Of a DNA stretch of 64,000 nt, positions 58,801 through 64,000 are shown piece by piece. The notes beneath the pieces were generated by a model. It had not been told where the DNA came from and ran no database searches. It saw only the letters and a list, made by a program, of their open reading frames with translations. Numbering within the stretch: position 1 is the first letter of the stretch; every line of letters starts with the position of its first letter. Location: the NCBI GenBank assembly GCA_902541695.1, contig CACBRT010000002.1:81594-145593 (forward strand), read 5' to 3'. The stretch is from an uncultured Alphaproteobacteria bacterium. Lineage in GTDB: Bacteria; Pseudomonadota; Alphaproteobacteria; Rhodobacterales; Rhodobacteraceae. The position numbers and the translations under genes are program-made.

Positions 58801-59365
58801 ACTAACAGCTGCAGTAGATACGGTTTCTGTAGATATCGGTGGAGGTACCCTTACAGGTTTTGACTTTGGTGGTACAGCTACAGATGATGATGTTGAGGTT
58901 GATATTTCCCAGATCGAATTAGCAACAAGTTTAACTGGTATCGCAAACAGTAATGCTGTAGTTGATGTTGTATTAACTAGTGGAGCTAGTATGGGTGCTA
59001 CAACTGCTGGTGCCGTTAGTTTCATGACAATAACAGGTGCTAAGGCTTTAGGTAACACTGCTGACGAAATTATTGTTCTTAATGGTAACTTAGCAGATAC
59101 TGATGCAGTAGAAACAGCACTAGAAGTTGGAGGTTCTTTCCAACTTTCTAATCCTAATGCAGCCATTGTTGATAATGATGTGTTATTAATTCTTTATGAC
59201 AACGGATCAAACTCATATCTTGCTTCAGTTGAAGCTGGCGGTGGAATAGCAACCAATGGTACAGCTGGAGGAGGCACATTGACTGCCACTAATATCCTCA
59301 CATTTACAGGTGTGACTGATTGTACTTCAATTCTTGCAGGAGATATTGGTGGAGGTTTTATTTAA
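55832..59365 (+). CDS. Large RTX / S-layer-like type I secretion substrate
   Basis: 1177 aa. Charged helical N-terminus (NKAAKAALSKLLASWESK), then a hydrophobic LLAVSLAACN lipobox-like segment (about residues 48-57). The body is extremely rich in Thr, Ala and Gly with beta-strand repeats. RTX-type nonapeptides (GGAGNDVITLGEGADKV) lie near residues 930-975 and a C-terminal region of about 190 residues ends in GDIGGGFI. Calcium folds such repeats outside the cell; secretion by the nearby type I system is inferred. A 20-residue motif (DASGVTHASVDAAITSND) occurs twice, 70 residues apart. It resembles S-layer proteins such as RsaA in size, composition and neighbourhood. Confidence 0.85.
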   Translation: MNMIVKTSDLVGFEAENQNKNKAAKAALSKLLASWESKQANKAKKIGGFGLLAVSLAACNDSSNDLTDASGVTHASVDAAITSNDVQIANGAETAALTYNGTIYGSSTEIYNAGSTAGAAGVDITTDNAAAVTTALTDASGTSHATVDAAITSNDAAIAAAVDLTTDNAAATDASVAAQTSFTSLADLVSAYTALTAPVSSTFTTAATDVFTGSASNDTFTGATANFQAADVLSDSSSTDSDTLNLTLTAALPTASVTNIENINITWDAFGAATLDLTNIKGGSHVTISSSKVGYLGGATVNNAGTNTFTAGTGVNGTIDVNGGTALTVNAPNGGTLTVDGTGTAADDTSATVVGGTTINVGAGNAFVATTITGDANTTTITAASQNDQTITATGGNATTTMTLTNAGTITANGTAATTSVTAQARAASTTAANITVDASGLATLVIDGTASTSDTATITSAASAVSADFGETTPVETVTFNAAAGSTLTLNGNADVNTLVIASTGDVTLVAATEDFINGATSTTVTDNAGNITVDFTQAAASVLTNLDVANINMKASSAHAMTVKSGQVVTADNSLAFDGGQTFTVAGTGTSDSITINVTGDKTTDIETTAIETTNVNTTMNTGDADSINTLAGITAAGDVNVTANSALTITALELTTNNATVAASGNLVITDFTAASVDATGTTGTSTITSNADADQVVVGGAGNNTVQMVPTTNNATYTGTAANDTLTINALTTGTGVAALGDGTNSVSATGLTTGNLVVTGGSGVDTLTTGAAANTSTVTFTAGGGNDVFNLSDAANANTVTFTGGAGDDTVKLITDLNGGTYTFNFGDGTGDILDMTTVGVDESAVSITTTGLEIVKIDTSADILNASVLNGKTMTVQGDGGATDQLGLTATTDSQSLDFSNITITDSLTTGLKGLAITTANGTNSVTGSAGGDNVTGGTGVDTVTSGAGADTVTGGAGNDVITLGEGADKVVLNGGTDVVTLTELTAAVDTVSVDIGGGTLTGFDFGGTATDDDVEVDISQIELATSLTGIANSNAVVDVVLTSGASMGATTAGAVSFMTITGAKALGNTADEIIVLNGNLADTDAVETALEVGGSFQLSNPNAAIVDNDVLLILYDNGSNSYLASVEAGGGIATNGTAGGGTLTATNILTFTGVTDCTSILAGDIGGGFI
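56027..56299 (+). repeat. 210-bp-spaced internal repeat in the RTX gene
   Basis: The segment for LTDAS-G-THA-VDAAITSND occurs at 56027-56089 and again at 56237-56299. Protein identity is high while DNA differs at third positions, so this is an old in-frame duplication rather than a recent one. A weaker DLTTDNAAATDAS echo follows. Confidence 0.75.
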
Positions 59366-59393
59366 GTTATCTAATAAAACTCAAAAATTAAAT

Positions 59394-59423
59394 AAAGCCC
59401 TGCTTTTGTGGGGCTTTTTTTTT
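59394..59423 (+). terminator. Intrinsic terminator of the RTX gene
   Basis: AAAGCCC (59394-59400), a 10-nt loop, GGGCTTT (59411-59417) and a run of T to 59423; 29 nt after the stop codon. Confidence 0.92.
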
Positions 59424-59860
59424 ATTAAATATGATAATAATTAAGGACATTCAAAAAGTTTTTAAAAAATGTTCCTTAAATAAGAATGACACGATAATAT
59501 CAAATAACAAATATTCATTGATGATTAATGAAAAATATGAAATCAAATAATTATAATAGAGTATAATAAAAGATTTTCATAAACAAGTTATTGAATATGG
59601 ATTTGTATCAATAAACTTCCGGACTTAATTAGTTGGAATAATTTTTTTTGAAGCTAAATATTTATAATAAATAAAAAATCTATCGCAAAAAAAATTAAAA
59701 AAATATTCCAAATTAAAATTAAAAATAAAAAATCGAAGCAATTTATGCATTTAAAAAATAACTTGTTATTTGTTATTATTCCCTCTTAATGATATGATAT
59801 GAAACACTTATACGAATCTTAAATGATTACTATATAGTTTCTAAATAGAGGCAAAGATTG
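59424..59860. other. Intergenic region, 437 bp, between the two giant genes
   Basis: No gene. An imperfect inverted repeat (TTAAGGACAT at 59441 with ATGTTCCTTAA near 59469) lies at its left end. AGAGG (59847-59851) is a good Shine-Dalgarno for the next ATG. The terminator on the left implies that the next gene has its own promoter, which I cannot pinpoint in this A/T-rich stretch. Confidence 0.4.
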
Positions 59861-62800
59861 ATGAGTTATCAGGAAATAAAAAAATTTAAAGACGCTTTAA
59901 TAATGAAATCTAATGCTTTGGTAAAAAGACCCGTTATGTATCCGTCATTTATTGCCTTTTTATTAACTGCATGTGGTGGTGGCGGAGGTAATACTAGTAA
60001 TCAAGGCCAAAATGATACTATTTCTAATAATTTGTTAAGCATCAAGACTAGTACTTTAAAAGTATTAAATAATCAGAATGCAACTATTACATTAACATTT
60101 ACTGAACCTCCAATAAATTTCGATTCTCAAAATTTGTCAGTTACTAATGGTACGCTGAGTGGTGGAGAATTTGATGCTTCAGGACTTATTTTTACAACTA
60201 CTTTTATACCAAACAGTAGTATAAATGGAGCTGCTGCAATTATTGTCGTTGATAATAATTGGCAGACTTCAAGTGGGTTATCTTTATCGTCATCTTTAAA
60301 TTCAGTACCGATAACTGTTGATACTATTGTTCCTACAGCCTCATTTCAGATTTCGCAAAATGCAAATAGTAATCTTGGAGTAATGGATATTGTTATAGCC
60401 TTCTCTGAGGTACCACTTAATTTTAATATAGAAAATGATCTTAACGTCAGTAGTGGTACATTAAGTGGTGGAACTTTTGATATTACTGGTAAGGTATTGT
60501 CATTAACTTACACTCCAACTGCAGGACAGGATCAATCCAATTTAGAAACTATACAATTAGGTAAAGATTGGACTGATCAAAATGGTAATCAGCCTGATCA
60601 AATTTTATCTGCATTTTTAAATTTAAATGCGCCCACTGCATCAATAAGTATTTCAGATGCGGTTTTAACAAATGGAGAAACCGCTACAGTTACCATTACA
60701 TTTTCTGCTGTACCAAATTCATTTAATCCGGATCAGGATCTTGTTATTTCAAACGGACAATTAATTGACGGTAAATTTGATGAAACGGGTTTAATTTACA
60801 CGGCTACTTTTGTTCCAGATGAAAATGTAACTCAGCATTCATTTATAAAATTAGGTACAAACTGGACAAATGGTAGTTCAGTTCCACCAAACAATGAAAC
60901 CTTCTCATCGACTTTTTTTATAGATACAGTTCCACCAAGCACATTAATTGCTCTGTCTGATAATAATTTAACATTAGGAGAAACATCTACTGTAACAATT
61001 ACATTCTCAGAAAAACCTAATAGTTTTAATTATTTGACAGATGTTTCATCATCTAATGGTTCTCTTTCTAATGGTGTTTTTGATAGTACAGGATTGGTAT
61101 TTACTGCTACTTTTACACCAAATTCAAATGTATTAAGTACAAATAATACTATTACAGTAGGAGTTGATTGGTCTGATGTTAGTGGGAATGCTCCCATTAC
61201 AAACGTCTCCTCTGAGAATTTTTCTATAAATTCAGTTCCTATTGTTATTTCAGGTAATGCTATAAAAGGGCCTCTAAAGGATGCAATCGCTTTTGCAGAT
61301 GAAAATGGGGATGGCATAAAAAATGATAATGAATCTTCTTATCAGACAGATGAAAATGGAGCATTTGATGTTACAGTAGAAAACAATAGTACAAAAATAG
61401 TTGTTAAATCAACTGAAAACACAATTGATACTTCCTCTGGTCAAAAACTTACAGACGTAACTCTGTCTGCACCAGCTGGATCGTCAGTTATTTCTCCAGC
61501 TACTACAATTTTAGAAGCTCAACCTAACATCAACTCAAGTCAATTAGCGATTGCACTTGGTATACCTACTCAGACTTCTGATGGAAAATCAATTGACCTT
61601 ACTACTTTTAATCCATTCGCAGCCGACGCAGACCCTGATGTTGCTTTAGCGGTAGAAAAAGCAGCACAGCAAGTCATGGTGACTATTAAAGCGGTTTCTG
61701 CAGCAGCAGAAGGTGCTGGAATGTCTGCTGACACAGCTTTTGCCAAAGCTATGGAGTCAGTGGCTGAAGTTGTGAGTAATACTGCAAAAACAATTGATAC
61801 TTCCTCTGCAGAAGCAATTGCTCAAGCGGAAGAATCTGTTAAGAAAGGTGAAATACAGAAAATCAATTTGTCAGATACAGCAGTTCTAAACTCAGTAACT
61901 TCTACAGTTCAAGCAAAAGTTGAAGAGGCGGCAGCTTCCGATACAACCATTACAATCGATAAGGATGCATTGAGTGCTGTTTTAGAAACAACCATAACAG
62001 CTGTCGCTAATGTAGTATCTTCTATAGAAGCAATAACTGACACGGATTTAAATTCCTCTGCCTCTAAAGGAATTTTTGCCACAATTACAGATATTTCATC
62101 TGAAGTTAAAGCTGCTGCAGTGGCGGAAGTTGCCCAACCTGGCAGTGGTGCTGATTTAATTACCTTCACTGATTCTTCAAAAGTAACGGAAGCCGCAGAG
62201 TCAAAAGAAAATGAAATTAAACAAGAAGAGGAGGCTATAAAAGACGGAGATGATAGTGGAACTAGCGGCGGCGGCGGTGGCGGCGGTGCACCTGAACCTT
62301 TTTTCCCAAAAGTAAAATTTTCTTCAACCACTTCAGACGGAACAATTAATTCTACTGGAACGGTAGATATTATTGCTACTTTTGATATATATATTATGTC
62401 TGGTTCTACCATGACAGTAACTCTTGATACAGGAGCTACAGTCACTCTTACTGCTAGTACTGGAGGTTATGATTTGACAGGTACTTATACAGTAGGACCT
62501 GGTCAAAAATCAGACAAATTGACAGTTTCAAATTTTACTTTTAACACCATAAAACTTGCTACAGGTGATGCTATGAACACTCCAACTGTAGAAAGTAACC
62601 TTTCAGATACGTCTTCTTTTGTTATAATTTCAGATCTAGTTGCTCCTGAATTATCAAGTTTTTCATCTACGTCTTCAAATGGAACTTTTAATTTTAAAGG
62701 TGAGATAAATATAACTGCGACTTTTAATGAGTATATTAAAGCCGGTTCTAGCTTTACTGTTACTTTAGACACTTCTGATACTGTCGTGTTGTCTACTGAT

Positions 62801-64000
62801 ACTAATAGCACAACACTTAGTGGTACTTACACTGTAGGCGATGGAGACAATTCAGCTGATCTTAATATAGCTTCTTATGTTGTCGGTACAGTAAAAGATT
62901 TGTCAGATAATGCTCTTGAAACTACGACAATTCCTAGCGGAAAAAATCTCGCAGATAATGCTGCCTTAGTGGTGGTAACCACAGCTCCAAGAATAATTGC
63001 ATTTTCATCTACTACAAGTGATGGAACATATGTACAGGGAGAGTCTATCAACATAACTGCAACTACAAACGAAGCAGTTCAGTCTGGTTCAAATTTTGAA
63101 GTAACACTAGATACTGGTGATAAAGTAACATTAAATGCTGGGTCGACTGGGACTTCATTATCAGGTTCGTACACAATTGGAGCTGGGGACAATAGTTTTG
63201 ATTTAAATGTAGCCAGTTTTACTACAGGAACAGTTAAAGATGCTGATAACAACAATATGGTTACCACATTTTTACCTACAGGCTCAAATCTGGCTGACAG
63301 TAAAGGAATAATAGTAGATACGGTTGGTCCAGTTGTTACAAGCTCAAATTATGTGCCAACCACTGGAACTCTTACTTTAGTGGGAAGAAATTTCAATTGG
63401 ATTGGAGCAACTGATTCATCTACAGATGTAAAATCTAAGGTCGACGCGACTAAGCTTACCTGGGATATAGATGGTGATAACAATACTACAGCCAACAAAG
63501 TATTTTCAAATTCAGATATAAGTGCTGTTTATGTTATAGACGATGCCGTTGTAAGGGTCGTACTAACGTCAGATGCAAAAGATGCATTGGCAAGTACTAC
63601 AAGTTATGGAGGTGGTAACGATACTCTTGATATTGTCGCTGGATTGTTTTCCAATGGAACTAAAGCAACAGCTACTGATGACGCATCTGACTTAACCATT
63701 CTAACTGATTCTACAGCCCCTACCATTAGTACTTCAGCGGGTTTTACTTCAACAACTGCTGATGGAAACTATGGACTTGGTGCTACGATCAACATAACCG
63801 CTACAATGAGTGAAAGTGTAGTTTCAGGGTCAAATATAACAGTCACCTTAGGTACAACAGATCAGGTGGTTTTGACAGCTGCTTCAACTGGAACAACATT
63901 AACTGGAACTTACACTGTTGGTGCAAATGATACTGCTTCAGATTTAGCTATTTCTAGTTTTGTTATTGGAAGTGTTAAAGATGCTTTTGATAATGCTATG
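59861..64000 (+). CDS. Giant Ig-like repeat surface protein, 3' end outside the window
   Basis: Open for 1380 codons with no stop. Charged N-terminus, then the hydrophobic FIAFLLTACGGGGG lipobox-like segment (about residues 31-45). Four roughly 102-residue Ig-like repeats follow (about 70-460; core VTITFSExPxxF, LSxGxFDxTGLxxTATF, LGxDWTD). Then an ENGDGIKNDNES unit (about 465-500) of the kind that precedes stalk regions, an Ala-rich helical stalk (about 540-790), an eight-glycine-rich linker (about 801-809) and a second repeat type (about 820 onwards; TSDGTY, INITATxNE, TLDTG, LSGTYTVG, GTVKD). Probable adhesin secreted by the adjacent type I system. Confidence 0.85.
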   Translation, partial: MSYQEIKKFKDALIMKSNALVKRPVMYPSFIAFLLTACGGGGGNTSNQGQNDTISNNLLSIKTSTLKVLNNQNATITLTFTEPPINFDSQNLSVTNGTLSGGEFDASGLIFTTTFIPNSSINGAAAIIVVDNNWQTSSGLSLSSSLNSVPITVDTIVPTASFQISQNANSNLGVMDIVIAFSEVPLNFNIENDLNVSSGTLSGGTFDITGKVLSLTYTPTAGQDQSNLETIQLGKDWTDQNGNQPDQILSAFLNLNAPTASISISDAVLTNGETATVTITFSAVPNSFNPDQDLVISNGQLIDGKFDETGLIYTATFVPDENVTQHSFIKLGTNWTNGSSVPPNNETFSSTFFIDTVPPSTLIALSDNNLTLGETSTVTITFSEKPNSFNYLTDVSSSNGSLSNGVFDSTGLVFTATFTPNSNVLSTNNTITVGVDWSDVSGNAPITNVSSENFSINSVPIVISGNAIKGPLKDAIAFADENGDGIKNDNESSYQTDENGAFDVTVENNSTKIVVKSTENTIDTSSGQKLTDVTLSAPAGSSVISPATTILEAQPNINSSQLAIALGIPTQTSDGKSIDLTTFNPFAADADPDVALAVEKAAQQVMVTIKAVSAAAEGAGMSADTAFAKAMESVAEVVSNTAKTIDTSSAEAIAQAEESVKKGEIQKINLSDTAVLNSVTSTVQAKVEEAAASDTTITIDKDALSAVLETTITAVANVVSSIEAITDTDLNSSASKGIFATITDISSEVKAAAVAEVAQPGSGADLITFTDSSKVTEAAESKENEIKQEEEAIKDGDDSGTSGGGGGGGAPEPFFPKVKFSSTTSDGTINSTGTVDIIATFDIYIMSGSTMTVTLDTGATVTLTASTGGYDLTGTYTVGPGQKSDKLTVSNFTFNTIKLATGDAMNTPTVESNLSDTSSFVIISDLVAPELSSFSSTSSNGTFNFKGEINITATFNEYIKAGSSFTVTLDTSDTVVLSTDTNSTTLSGTYTVGDGDNSADLNIASYVVGTVKDLSDNALETTTIPSGKNLADNAALVVVTTAPRIIAFSSTTSDGTYVQGESINITATTNEAVQSGSNFEVTLDTGDKVTLNAGSTGTSLSGSYTIGAGDNSFDLNVASFTTGTVKDADNNNMVTTFLPTGSNLADSKGIIVDTVGPVVTSSNYVPTTGTLTLVGRNFNWIGATDSSTDVKSKVDATKLTWDIDGDNNTTANKVFSNSDISAVYVIDDAVVRVVLTSDAKDALASTTSYGGGNDTLDIVAGLFSNGTKATATDDASDLTILTDSTAPTISTSAGFTSTTADGNYGLGATINITATMSESVVSGSNITVTLGTTDQVVLTAASTGTTLTGTYTVGANDTASDLAISSFVIGSVKDAFDNAM

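Noticed and set aside
56260..59166. Several minus-strand open frames of 74-211 codons opposite the RTX gene
   Set aside because: They are Val/Ala/Ser-rich shadows of the GGT/GCT/ACT-rich plus-strand repeats, with no start signal or recognisable motif.
61030..63267. Minus-strand open frames of 62-178 codons opposite the giant Ig-like gene
   Set aside because: The plus strand is open for 1380 codons with clear repeat domains; the antisense frames are low-complexity by-products.

Overview
The window reads as one contiguous piece of a very AT-rich, compact alphaproteobacterial chromosome, most likely a streamlined marine lineage. Evidence for the group: a DUF4167 gene after prfA-prmC, a CcrM-type GANTC methyltransferase, the order lptF-lptG-lptD-surA-rsmA, the order leuS-lptE-holA, a DUF721 (DciA-like) gene and a PurF with its catalytic Cys at position 13. 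Intergenic gaps are short and several convergent genes overlap by a few bases. I cannot name genus or order from this sequence alone.

Layout. 1-9257: end of prfA, prmC, DUF4167, then leftward rsmA, surA, lptD, lptG, lptF (outer-membrane and LPS export), then ndk and purN. 9254-10286: purM. 10439-13414: a tRNA(CAT) followed by a 2.9 kb insertion that ends in a perfect 38-bp copy of the tRNA 3' end. It carries one large secreted protein gene and no integrase. 13571-25318: mostly housekeeping and metabolism (SDR, MFS, nth, purF, DMT exporter, secreted trypsin-like protease, DUF350, photolyase, an acyl-CoA dehydrogenase/kinase pair, an EnvZ-like kinase). 25393-26406: metallo-hydrolase and tRNA-Asn. 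26512-31515: two large TPR proteins with a shared N-terminus but different C-terminal enzymes (methyltransferase, sulfotransferase), bracketed by tRNA-Asn and tRNA-Arg. 31777-42402: tRNA-Arg, rnhB, ccrM, mutY, DUF721, dsbA-like, lpxK, pmbA, holA, lptE, leuS. 42764-47920: porin, then sugar-transfer and GDP-mannose genes. 48093-64000: a type I secretion operon (lipoprotein TolC, LapB-like ABC, HlyD), a GspN/AsmA-like membrane protein, DUF6447, SapC, a large RTX/S-layer-like protein and the first 1380 codons of a giant Ig-like repeat protein that runs off the window.

How the parts work together. Lpt, SurA, LpxK and LptE proteins build the outer membrane. The right-hand 20 kb looks like a cell-surface locus in which a type I system exports one or both giant repeat proteins. 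Its arrangement recalls the S-layer/O-antigen neighbourhood of Caulobacter (rsaA with rsaDEF and mannose-derived sugar genes), although the individual proteins are not clear orthologues. 

Sequence-quality note. Three probably essential genes (lptG, purM, lpxK) each have one frame break exactly at an A/T homopolymer, and rnhB has no standard start codon. Base-calling error is the simplest explanation. Transcriptional slippage is the interesting alternative.
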